Below are positions 49,001 through 61,000 of a stretch of DNA of 64,000 nt, one piece after another; positions within the stretch are counted from its first letter, which is position 1, and every line of letters begins with the position of its first letter. The notes beneath the pieces are model-generated. The model searched no databases. It worked only from the letters and a program-made list of their open reading frames with translations, and was not told the DNA's origin. A program made the translations under genes and the position numbers. The stretch comes from Oscheius tipulae (Eukaryota > Nematoda > Chromadorea > Rhabditida > Rhabditidae), in the NCBI GenBank assembly GCA_037178975.1, contig JASJZH010000006.1, positions 6,076,001 through 6,140,000 on the forward strand. Direction: 5' to 3'.

Positions 49001-52000
49001 TCGGTCTTATCTTTCTCAGCCTTCAGCTTGTCGGCCTTCTCCTTCTCGAGCTTGTCCTTTTCGACCTTGTCCTTCTCGGTCTTATCTTTCTCAGCCTTCA
49101 GCTTGTCGGCCTTCTCCTTCTCGAGCTTGTCCTTTTCGACCTTGTCCTTCTCGGTCTTATCTTTCTCAGCCTTCAGCTTGTCAGCCTTCTCCTTCTCGAG
49201 CTTGTCCTTTTCGGCCTTGTCCTTCTCGGCCTTATCCTTCTCAGCCTTCAGCTTGTCGGCCTTCTCCTTCTCGAGCTTGTCCTTTTCGGCCTTGTCCTTC
49301 TCGGCCTTATCCTTCTCAGCCTTCAGCTTGTCGGCCTTCTCCTTCTCGAGCTTGTCCTTTTCGACCTTGTCCTTCTCGGTCTTATCTTTCTCAGCCTTCA
49401 GCTTGTCGGCCTTCTCCTTCTCAAGCTTGTCCTTTTCGGCCTTGTCCTTTTCGGTCTTATCCTTCTCAGCCTTCAGCTTGTCGGCCTTCTCCTTCTCGAG
49501 CTTGTCCTTCTCGGTCTTATCCTTCTCAGCCTTCAGCTTGTCGGCCTTCTCCTTCTCGAGCTTGTCCTTCTCGGTCTTATCCTTCTCAGCCTTCAGCTTG
49601 TCGGCCTTCTCTTTCTCGAGCTTGTCCTTCTCGGTCTTATCTTTCTCAGCCTTCAGCTTGTCGGCCTTCTCCTTCTCGAGCTTGTCCTCTTCGACCTTGT
49701 CCTTCTCGGTCTTATCTTTCTCAGCCTTCAGCTTGTCGGCCTTCTCCTTCTCGAGCTTGTCCTTTTCGACCTTGTCCTTCTCGGTCTTATCTTTCTCAGC
49801 CTCCAGCTTGTCGGCCTTCTCCTTCTCGAGCTTGTCCTTTTCGGCCTTGTCCTTTTCGGTCTTATCCTTCTCAGCCTTCAGCTTGTCGGCCTTCTCCTTC
49901 TCGACCTTGTCCTTCTCGGTCTTATCCTTCTCAGCCTTCAGCTTGTCGGCCTTCTCCTTCTCAAGCTTGTCCTTTTCGGCCTTGTCCTTTTCGGTCTTAT
50001 CCTTCTCAGCCTTCAGCTTGTCGGCCTTCTCCTTCTCGAGCTTGTCCTTCTCGGTCTTATCCTTCTCAGCCTTCAGCTTGTCGGCCTTCTCCTTCTCAAG
50101 CTTGTCCTTTTCGGCCTTGTCCTTTTCGGTCTTATCCTTCTCAGCCTTCAGCTTGTCGGCCTTCTCCTTCTCGAGCTTGTCCTTCTCGGTCTTATCCTTC
50201 TCAGCCTTCAGCTTGTCGGCCTTCTCCTTCTCGAGCTTGTCCTTCTCGGTCTTATCCTTCTCAGCCTTCAGCTTGTCGGCCTTCTCCTTCTCAAGCTTGT
50301 CCTTTTCGGCCTTGTCCTTTTCGGTCTTATCCTTCTCAGCCTTCAGCTTGTCGGCCTTCTCCTTCTCGAGCTTGTCCTTCTCGGTCTTATCTTTCTCAGC
50401 CTTCAGCTTGTCGGCCTTCTCCTTCTCAAGCTTGTCCTTTTCGGCCTTGTCCTTTTCGGTCTTATCCTTCTCAGCCTTCAGCTTGTCGGCCTTCTCCTTC
50501 TCGAGCTTGTCCTTCTCGGTCTTATCCTTCTCAGCCTTCAGCTTGTCGGCCTTCTCCTTCTCGAGCTTGTCCTTCTCGGTCTTATCTTTCTCAGCCTTCA
50601 GCTTGTCGGCCTTCTCCTTCTCAAGCTTGTCCTTTTCGGCCTTGTCCTTTTCGGTCTTATCCTTCTCAGCCTTCAGCTTGTCGGCCTTCTCCTTCTCGAG
50701 CTTGTCCTTCTCGGTCTTATCTTTCTCAGCCTTCAGCTTGTCGGCCTTCTCCTTCTCAAGCTTGTCCTTTTCGGCCTTGTCCTTTTCGGTCTTATCCTTC
50801 TCAGCCTTCAGCTTGTCGGCCTTCTCCTTCTCGAGCTTGTCCTTCTCGGTCTTATCCTTCTCAGCCTTCAGCTTGTCGGCCTTCTCTTTCTCGAGCTTGT
50901 CCTTCTCGGTCTTATCTTTCTCAGCCTTCAGCTTGTCGGCCTTCTCCTTCTCGAGCTTGTCCTCTTCGACCTTGTCCTTCTCGGTCTTATCTTTCTCAGC
51001 CTTCAGCTTGTCGGCCTTCTCCTTCTCGAGCTTGTCCTTTTCGACCTTGTCCTTCTCGGTCTTATCTTTCTCAGCCTTCAGCTTGTCAGCCTTCTCCTTC
51101 TCGAGCTTGTCCTTTTCGGCCTTGTCCTTCTCGGCCTTATCCTTCTCAGCCTTCAGCTTGTCGGCCTTCTCTTTCTCGAGCTTGTCCCTTTCGGCCTTTT
51201 CTTTTTCAGCCTTCAGCTTGTCGGCCTTCTCCTTCTCGAGCTTGTCCTTTTCGACCTTGTCCTTCTCGGTCTTATCTTTCTCAGCCTTCAACTTGTCGGC
51301 CTTCTCCTTCTCGAGCTTGTCCTTTTCGACCATGTCCTTCTCGGTCTTATCTTTCTCAGCCTTCAGCTTGTCGGCCTTCTCCTTCTCGAGCTTGTCCTTT
51401 TCGACCTTGTCCTTCTCGGTCTTATCTTTCTCAGCCTTCAACTTGTCGGCCTTCTCCTTCTCGAGCTTGTCCTTTTCGACCTTGTCCTTCTCGGTCTTAT
51501 CTTTCTCAGCCTTCAGCTTGTCGGCCTTCTCCTTCTCGAGCTTGTCCTTTTCGACCTTGTCCTTCTCGGTCTTATCCTTCTCAGCCTTCAGCTTGTCGGC
51601 CTTCTCCTTCTCGGCCTTGTCCTTCTCGGTCTTATCTTTCTCAGCCTTCAGCTTGTCGGCCTTCTCCTTCTCGAGCTTGTCCTTTTCGACCTTGTCCTTC
51701 TCGGTCTTATCTTTCTCAGCCTTCAGCTTGTCGGCCTTCTCTTTCTCGAGCTTGTCCCTTTCGGCCTTTTCTTTTTCAGCCTTCAGCTTGTCGGCCTTCT
51801 CCTTCTCGAGCTTGTCCTTTTCGACCTTGTCCTTCTCGGTCTTATCTTTCTCAGCCTTCAGCTTGTCGGCCTTCTCCTTCTCGAGCTTGTCCTTTTCGAC
51901 CTTGTCCTTCTCGGTCTTATCTTTCTCAGCCTTCAGCTTGTCGGCCTTCTCCTTCTCGAGCTTGTCCTTTTCGACCTTGTCCTTCTCGGTCTTATCTTTC

Positions 52001-55000
52001 TCAGCCTCCAGCTTGTCGGCCTTCTCCTTCTCAAGCTTGTCCTTTTCAGCCTTGTCCTTTTCGGTCTTATCCTTCTCAGCCTTCAGCTTGTCGGCCTTCT
52101 CCTTCTCCAGCTTGTCCTTTTTGACCTTGTCCTTCTCGGTCTTATCTTTCTCAGCCTTCAGCTTGTCGGCCTTCTCCTTCTCAAGCTTGTCCTTTTCAGC
52201 CTTGTCCTTTTCGGTCTTATCCTTCTCAGCCTTCAGCTTGTCGGCCTTCTCCTTCTCCAGCTTGTCCTTTTTGACCTTGTCCTTCTCGGTCTTATCCTTC
52301 TCAGCCTTCAGCTTGTCGGCCTTCTCCTTCTCGAGCTTGTCCTTTTCGGCCTTGTCCTTCTCGGCCTTATCCTTCTCAGCCTTCAGCTTGTCGGCCTTCT
52401 CCTTCTCCAGCTTGTCCTTTTTGACCTTGTCCTTCTCGGTCTTATCCTTCTCAGCCTTCAGCTTGTCGGCCTTCTCCTTCTCGAGCTTGTCCTTTTCGAC
52501 CTTGTCCTTCTCGGTCTTATCTTTCTCAGCCTTCAACTTGTCGGCCTTCTCCTTCTCGAGCTTGTCCTTTTCGACCTTGTCCTTCTCGGTCTTATCTTTC
52601 TCAGCCTTCAGCTTGTCGGCCTTCTCTTTCTCGAGCTTGTCCCTTTCGGCCTTGTCCTTCTCGGTCTTATCTTTCTCAGCCTTCAGCTTGTCGGCCTTCT
52701 CCTTCTCGAGCTTGTCCTTTTCGGCCTTGTCCTTCTCGGCCTTATCCTTCTCAGCCTTCAGCTTGTCGGCCTTCTCCTTCTCCAGCTTGTCCTTTTTGAC
52801 CTTGTCCTTCTCGTTCTTATCCTTCTCAGCCTTCAGCTTGTCGGCCTTCTCCTTCTCAAGCTTGTCCTTTTCAGCCTTGTCCTTTTCGGTCTTATCCTTC
52901 TCAGCCTTCAGCTTGTCGGCCTTCTCCTTCTCAAGCTTGTCCTTTTCGGCCTTGTCCTTTTCGGTCTTATCCTTCTCAGCCTTCAGCTTGTCGGCCTTCT
53001 CCTTCTCGAGCTTGTCCTTCTCGGTCTTATCCTTCTCAGCCTTCAGCTTGTCGGCCTTCTCCTTCTCGAGCTTGTCCTTCTCGGTCTTATCCTTCTCAGC
53101 CTTCAGCTTGTCGGCCTTCTCCTTCTCAAGCTTGTCCTTTTCGGCCTTGTCCTTTTCGGTCTTATCCTTCTCAGCCTTCAGCTTGTCGGCCTTCTCCTTC
53201 TCGAGCTTGTCCTTCTCGGTCTTATCTTTCTCAGCCTTCAGCTTGTCGGCCTTCTCCTTCTCAAGCTTGTCCTTTTCGGCCTTGTCCTTTTCGGTCTTAT
53301 CCTTCTCAGCCTTCAGCTTGTCGGCCTTCTCCTTCTCGAGCTTGTCCTTCTCGGTCTTATCCTTCTCAGCCTTCAGCTTGTCGGCCTTCTCCTTCTCGAG
53401 CTTGTCCTTCTCGGTCTTATCTTTCTCAGCCTTCAGCTTGTCGGCCTTCTCCTTCTCAAGCTTGTCCTTTTCGGCCTTGTCCTTTTCGGTCTTATCCTTC
53501 TCAGCCTTCAGCTTGTCGGCCTTCTCCTTCTCGAGCTTGTCCTTCTCGGTCTTATCTTTCTCAGCCTTCAGCTTGTCGGCCTTCTCCTTCTCAAGCTTGT
53601 CCTTTTCGGCCTTGTCCTTTTCGGTCTTATCCTTCTCAGCCTTCAGCTTGTCGGCCTTCTCCTTCTCGAGCTTGTCCTTCTCGGTCTTATCCTTCTCAGC
53701 CTTCAGCTTGTCGGCCTTCTCTTTCTCGAGCTTGTCCTTCTCGGTCTTATCTTTCTCAGCCTTCAGCTTGTCGGCCTTCTCCTTCTCGAGCTTGTCCTCT
53801 TCGACCTTGTCCTTCTCGGTCTTATCTTTCTCAGCCTTCAGCTTGTCGGCCTTCTCCTTCTCGAGCTTGTCCTTTTCGACCTTGTCCTTCTCGGTCTTAT
53901 CTTTCTCAGCCTTCAGCTTGTCAGCCTTCTCCTTCTCGAGCTTGTCCTTTTCGGCCTTGTCCTTCTCGGCCTTATCCTTCTCAGCCTTCAGCTTGTCGGC
54001 CTTCTCTTTCTCGAGCTTGTCCCTTTCGGCCTTTTCTTTTTCAGCCTTCAGCTTGTCGGCCTTCTCCTTCTCGAGCTTGTCCTTTTCGACCTTGTCCTTC
54101 TCGGTCTTATCTTTCTCAGCCTTCAACTTGTCGGCCTTCTCCTTCTCGAGCTTGTCCTTTTCGACCATGTCCTTCTCGGTCTTATCTTTCTCAGCCTTCA
54201 GCTTGTCGGCCTTCTCCTTCTCGAGCTTGTCCTTTTCGACCTTGTCCTTCTCGGTCTTATCTTTCTCAGCCTTCAACTTGTCGGCCTTCTCCTTCTCGAG
54301 CTTGTCCTTTTCGACCTTGTCCTTCTCGGTCTTATCTTTCTCAGCCTTCAGCTTGTCGGCCTTCTCCTTCTCGAGCTTGTCCTTTTCGACCTTGTCCTTC
54401 TCGGTCTTATCCTTCTCAGCCTTCAGCTTGTCGGCCTTCTCCTTCTCGGCCTTGTCCTTCTCGGTCTTATCTTTCTCAGCCTTCAGCTTGTCGGCCTTCT
54501 CCTTCTCGAGCTTGTCCTTTTCGACCTTGTCCTTCTCGGTCTTATCTTTCTCAGCCTTCAGCTTGTCGGCCTTCTCTTTCTCGAGCTTGTCCCTTTCGGC
54601 CTTTTCTTTTTCAGCCTTCAGCTTGTCGGCCTTCTCCTTCTCGAGCTTGTCCTTTTCGACCTTGTCCTTCTCGGTCTTATCTTTCTCAGCCTTCAGCTTG
54701 TCGGCCTTCTCCTTCTCGAGCTTGTCCTTTTCGACCTTGTCCTTCTCGGTCTTATCTTTCTCAGCCTTCAGCTTGTCGGCCTTCTCCTTCTCGAGCTTGT
54801 CCTTTTCGACCTTGTCCTTCTCGGTCTTATCTTTCTCAGCCTCCAGCTTGTCGGCCTTCTCCTTCTCAAGCTTGTCCTTTTCAGCCTTGTCCTTTTCGGT
54901 CTTATCCTTCTCAGCCTTCAGCTTGTCGGCCTTCTCCTTCTCCAGCTTGTCCTTTTTGACCTTGTCCTTCTCGGTCTTATCTTTCTCAGCCTTCAGCTTG

Positions 55001-58000
55001 TCGGCCTTCTCCTTCTCAAGCTTGTCCTTTTCAGCCTTGTCCTTTTCGGTCTTATCCTTCTCAGCCTTCAGCTTGTCGGCCTTCTCCTTCTCCAGCTTGT
55101 CCTTTTTGACCTTGTCCTTCTCGGTCTTATCCTTCTCAGCCTTCAGCTTGTCGGCCTTCTCCTTCTCGAGCTTGTCCTTTTCGGCCTTGTCCTTCTCGGC
55201 CTTATCCTTCTCAGCCTTCAGCTTGTCGGCCTTCTCCTTCTCCAGCTTGTCCTTTTTGACCTTGTCCTTCTCGGTCTTATCCTTCTCAGCCTTCAGCTTG
55301 TCGGCCTTCTCCTTCTCGAGCTTGTCCTTTTCGACCTTGTCCTTCTCGGTCTTATCTTTCTCAGCCTTCAACTTGTCGGCCTTCTCCTTCTCGAGCTTGT
55401 CCTTTTCGACCTTGTCCTTCTCGGTCTTATCTTTCTCAGCCTTCAGCTTGTCGGCCTTCTCTTTCTCGAGCTTGTCCCTTTCGGCCTTGTCCTTCTCGGT
55501 CTTATCTTTCTCAGCCTTCAGCTTGTCGGCCTTCTCCTTCTCGAGCTTGTCCTTTTCGGCCTTGTCCTTCTCGGCATTATCCTTCTCAGCCTTCAGCTTG
55601 TCGGCCTTCTCCTTCTCCAGCTTGTCCTTTTTGACCTTGTCCTTCTCGTTCTTATCCTTCTCAGCCTTCAGCTTGTCGGCCTTCTCCTTCTCAAGCTTGT
55701 CCTTTTCAGCCTTGTCCTTTTCGGTCTTATCCTTCTCAGCCTTCAGCTTGTCGGCCTTCTCCTTCTCCAGCTTGTCCTTTTTGACCTTGTCCTTCTCGGT
55801 CTTATCTTTCTCAGCCTTCAGCTTGTCGGCCTTCTCCTTCTCGAGCTTGTCCTTTTCGACCTTGTCCTTCTCGGTCTTATCTTTCTCAGCCTTCAGCTTG
55901 TCGGCCTTCTCCTTCTCGAGCTTGTCCTTTTCGACCTTGTCCTTCTCGGTCTTATCTTTCTCAGCCTTCAGCTTGTCAGCCTTCTCCTTCTCGAGCTTGT
56001 CCTTTTCGGCCTTGTCCTTCTCGGCCTTATCCTTCTCAGCCTTCAGCTTGTCGGCCTTCTCCTTCTCCAGCTTGTCCTTTTCGGCCTTGTCCTTCTCGGC
56101 CTTATCCTTCTCAGCCTTCAGCTTGTCGGCCTTCTCCTTCTCGAGCTTGTCCTTTTCGACCTTGTCCTTCTCGGTCTTATCTTTCTCAGCCTTCAACTTG
56201 TCGGCCTTCTCCTTCTCGAGCTTGTCCTTTTCGACCTTGTCCTTCTCGGTCTTATCTTTCTCAGCCTTCAGCTTGTCGGCCTTCTCCTTCTCGAGCTTGT
56301 CCTTTTCGACCTTGTCCTTCTCGGTCTTATCCTTCTCAGCCTTCAGCTTGTCGGCCTTCTCCTTCTCGGCCTTGTCCTTCTCGGTCTTATCTTTCTCAGC
56401 CTTCAGCTTGTCGGCCTTCTCCTTCTCGAGCTTGTCCTTTTCGACCTTGTCCTTCTCGGTCTTATCTTTCTCAGCCTTCAGCTTGTCGGCCTTCTCTTTC
56501 TCGAGCTTGTCCCTTTCGGCCTTTTCTTTTTCAGCCTTCAGCTTGTCGGCCTTCTCCTTCTCGAGCTTGTCCTTTTCGACCTTGTCCTTCTCGGTCTTAT
56601 CTTTCTCAGCCTTCAGCTTGTCGGCCTTCTCCTTCTCGAGCTTGTCCTTTTCGACCTTGTCCTTCTCGGCCTTATCCTTCTCAGCCTTCAGCTTGTCGGC
56701 CTTCTCTTTCTCGAGCTTGTCCTTTTCGACCTTGTCCTTCTCGGTCTTATCTTTCTCAGCCTTCAGCTTGTCGGCCTTCTCCTTCTCGAGCTTGTCCTTC
56801 TCGGCCTTGTCCTTCTCGGTCTTATCTTTCTCAGCCTTCAGCTTGTCGGCCTTCTCCTTCTCGAGCTTGTCCTTTTCGACCTTGTCCTTCTCGGTCTTAT
56901 CCTTCTCAGCCCTCAGCTTGTCGGCCTTCTCTTTCTCGAGCTTGTCCCTTTCGGCCTTTTCTTTTTCAGCCTTCAGCTTGTCGGCCTTCTCTTTCTCGAG
57001 CTTGTCCCTTTCGGCCTTTTCTTTTTCAGCCTTCAGCTTGTCGGCCTTCTCCTTCTCGAGCTTGTCCTTCTCGGCCTTGTCCTTCTCGGTCTTATCTTTT
57101 TCAGCCTTCAGCTTGTCGGCCTTCTCCTTCTCGAGCTTGTCCTTTTCGACCTTGTCCTTCTCGGTCTTATCTTTTTCAGCCTTCAGCTTGTCGGCCTTCT
57201 CCTTCTCGAGCTTGTCCTTCTCGAGCTTGTCCTTCTCGGTCTTATCCTTCTCAGCCTTCAGCTTGTCGGCCTTCTCCTTCTCGAGCTTGTCCTTCTCGGT
57301 CTTATCTTTCTCAGCCTTCAGCTTGTCGGCCTTCTCCTTCTCGAGCTTGTCCTTCTCGGTCTTATCTTTCTCAGCCTTCAGCTTGTCGGCCTTCTCCTTC
57401 TCGAGCTTGTCCTTTTCGACCTTGTCCTTCTCGGTCTTATCCTTCTCAGCCTTCAGCTTGTCGGCCTTCTCCTTCTCGAGCTTGTCCTTCTCGGTCTTAT
57501 CTTTCTCAGCCTTCAGCTTGTCGGCCTTCTCCTTCTCGAGCTTGTCCTTCTCGGTCTTATCTTTCTCAGCCTTCAGCTTGTCGGCCTTCTCCTTCTCGAG
57601 CTTGTCTTTCTCGACCTTGTCCTTCTCGGTCTTATCTTTCTCAGCCTTCAGCTTGTCGGCCTTCTCCTTCTCGAGCTTGTCCTTCTCGGTCTTATCTTTC
57701 TCAGTTTTCAGCTTTTCGGCCTTCTCCTTCTCGAGCTTGTCCTTCTCGAGCTTGTCCTTCTCGGTCTTATCCTTTTCAGCCTTCAGCTTGTCGGCCTTCT
57801 CCTTCTCGAGCTTGTCCTTTTCGACCTTGTCCTTCTCGGTCTTATCCTTCTCAGCCTTCAGCTTGTCGGCCTTCTCTATCTCGAGCTTGTCCTTCTCGGT
57901 CTTATCTTTCTCAGTTTTCAGCTTTTCGGCCTTCTCCTTCTCGAGCTTGTCCTTCTCGGTCTTATCCTTTTCAGCCTTCAGCTTGTCGGCCTTCTCCTTC

Positions 58001-61000
58001 TCGAGCTTGTCCTTTTCGACCTTGTCCTTCTCGGTCTTATCTTTCTCAGCCTTCAGCTTGTCGGCCTTCTCCTTCTCGAGCTTGTCCTTTTCGACCTCGT
58101 CCTTCTCGGTCTCATCTTTTTCAGCCTTCAGCTTGTCGGCCTTTTCCTTCTCGAGCTTGTCCTTTTCGACCTTGTCCTTCTCGGTCTTATCCTTCTCAGC
58201 CTTCAGCTTGTCGGCCTTCTCTTTCTCGAGCTTGTCCTGCTCGGTCTTGTCCTTCTCGGTCTTATCTTTCTCAGCCTTCAGCTTGTCGGCCTTCTCCTTC
58301 TCGAGCTTGTCCTTCTCGGTCTTATCTTTCTCAGCCTTCAGCTTGTCGGCCTTCTCCTTCTCGAGCTTGTCTTTCTCGACCTCGTCCTTCTCGGTCTTAT
58401 CTTTCTCAGCCTTCAGCTTGTCGGCCTTCTCCTTCTCGAGCTTGTCCTTTTCGACCTTGTCCTTCTCGGTCTTATCCTTCTCAGCCTTCAGCTTGTCGGC
58501 CTTCTCTTTCTCGAGCTTGTCCTGCTCGGTCTTGTCCTTCTCGGTCTTATCTTTCTCAGCCTTCAGCTTGTCGGCCTTCTCCTTCTCGAGCTTGTCTTTC
58601 TCGACCTCGTCCTTCTCGGTCTTATCTTTCTCAGCCTTCAGCTTGTCGGCCTTCTCCTTCTCGAGCTTGTCCTTTTCGACCTTGTCCTTCTCGGTCTTAT
58701 CCTTCTCAGCCTTCAGCTTGTCGGCCTTCTCCTTCTCGAGCTTGTCCTTTTCGGCCTTGTCCTTCTCGGTCTTATCTTTCTCAGCTTTCAGCTTGTCGGC
58801 CTTCTCCTTCTCGAGCTTGTCCTTTTCGACCTTGTCCTTCTCGGTCTTATCCTTCTCAGTCTTCAGCTTGTCGGCCTTCTCCTTCTCGAGCTTGTCCTTC
58901 TCGGTCTTATCTCTCTCAGCCTTCAGCTTGTCGGCCTTCTCTTTCTCGAGCTTGTCCTTCTCGGTCTTATCTTTCTCAGCCTTCAGCTTTTCGGCCTTCT
59001 CCTTCTCGAGCTTGTCCTTCATGGTCTTATCCTTTTCAGCCTTCAGCTTGTCGGCCTTCTCCTTCTCGAGCTTGTCCTTTTCGGCCTTGTCCTTTTCGGT
59101 CTTATCTTTCTCAGCCTTCAGCTTGTCGGCCATCTCCTTCTCGAGCTTGTCCTTTTCGGCCTTGTCCTTCTCGGTCTTATCTTTCTCAGCCTTCAGCTTG
59201 TCGGCCTTCTCCTTCTGGAGCTTGTCCTTTTCGACCTTGTCCTTCTCGGTCTTACCCTTCTCAGCCTTCAGCTTGTCGGCCTTCTCCTTCTCGAGCTTGT
59301 CCTTCTCGGTCTTATCTTTCTCAGCCTTCAGCTTGTCGGCCTTCTCCTTCTCGAGCTTGTCCTTCTCGGTCTTATCTTTCTCAGCCTTCAGCTTGTCGGC
59401 CTTCTCCTTCTCGAGCTTGTCCTTTTCGACCTTGTCCTTCTCGGTCTTATCTTTCTCAGCCTTCAGCTTGTCGGCCTTCTCCTTCTCGAGCTTGTCCTTC
59501 TCGGTCTTATCTTTCTCAGCCTTCAGCTTGTCGGCCTTCTCCTTCTCGAGCTTGTCCTTCTCGGTCTTATCTTTCTCAGCCTTCAGCTTGTCGGCCTTCT
59601 CCTTCTCGAGCTTGTCCTTTTCGACCTTGTCCTTCTCGGTCTTATCTTTCTCAGCCTTCAGCTTGTCGGCCTTCTCCTTCTCGAGCTTGTCCTTTTCGGC
59701 CTGGTCCTTCTCGGTCTTATCTTTCTCAGCCTTCAGCTTGTCGGCCTTCTCCTTCTGGAGCTTGTCCTTTTCGACCTTGTCCTTCTCGGTCTTATCCTTC
59801 TCAGCCTTCAGCTTGTCGGCCTTCTCCTTCTCGAGCTTGTCCTTCTCGGTCTTATCTTTCTCAGCCTTCAGCTTGTCGGCCTTCTCCTTCTGGAGCTTGT
59901 CCTTTTCGACCTTGTCCTTCTCGGTCTTATCCTTCTCAGCCTTCAGCTTGTCGGCCTTCTCCTTCTCGAGCTTGTCCTTCTCGGTCTTATCTTTCTCAGC
60001 CTTCAGCTTGTCGGCCTTCTCCTTCTCGAGCTTGTCCTTCTCGGTCTTATCTTTCTCAGCCTTCAGCTTGTCGGCCTTCTCCTTCTCGAGCTTGTCTTTC
60101 TCGACCTTGTCCTTCTCGGTCTTATCTTTCTCAGCCTTCAGCTTGTCGGCCTTCTCCTTCTCGAGCTTGTCCTTCTCGGTCTTATCTTTCTCAGTTTTCA
60201 GCTTTTCGGCCTTCTCCTTCTCGAGCTTGTCCTTCTCGAGCTTGTCCTTCTCGGTCTTATCCTTTTCAGCCTTCAGCTTGTCGGCCTTCTCCTTCTCGAG
60301 CTTGTCCTTCTCGGTCTTATCTTTCTCAGCCTTCAGCTTGTCGGCCTTCTCCTTCTCGAGCTTGTCCTTCTCGGTCTTATCTTTCTCAGCCTTCAGCTTG
60401 TCGGCCTTCTCCTTCTCGAGCTTGTCCTTTTCGACCTTGTCCTTCTCGGTCTTATCTTTCTCAGCCTTCAGCTTGTCGGCCTTCTCCTTCTCGAGCTTGT
60501 CCTTCTCGGTCTTATCTTTCTCAGCCTTCAGCTTGTCGGCCTTCTCCTTCTCGAGCTTGTCCTTCTCGGTCTTATCTTTCTCAGCCTTCAGCTTGTCGGC
60601 CTTCTCCTTCTCGAGCTTGTCCTTTTCGACCTTGTCCTTCTCGGTCTTATCTTTCTCAGCCTTCAGCTTGTCGGCCTTCTCCTTCTCGAGCTTGTCCTTC
60701 TCGGTCTTATCTTTCTCAGCCTTCAGCTTGTCGGCCTTCTCCTTCTCGAGCTTGTCCTTCTCGGTCTTATCTTTCTCAGCCTTCAGCTTGTCGGCCTTCT
60801 CCTTCTCGAGCTTGTCCTTTTCGACCTTGTCCTTCTCGGTCTTATCTTTCTCAGCCTTCAGCTTGTCGGCCTTCTCCTTCTCGAGCTTGTCCTTTTCGGC
60901 CTGGTCCTTCTCGGTCTTATCTTTCTCAGCCTTCAGCTTGTCGGCCTTCTCCTTCTGGAGCTTGTCCTTTTCGACCTTGTCCTTCTCGGTCTTATCCTTC

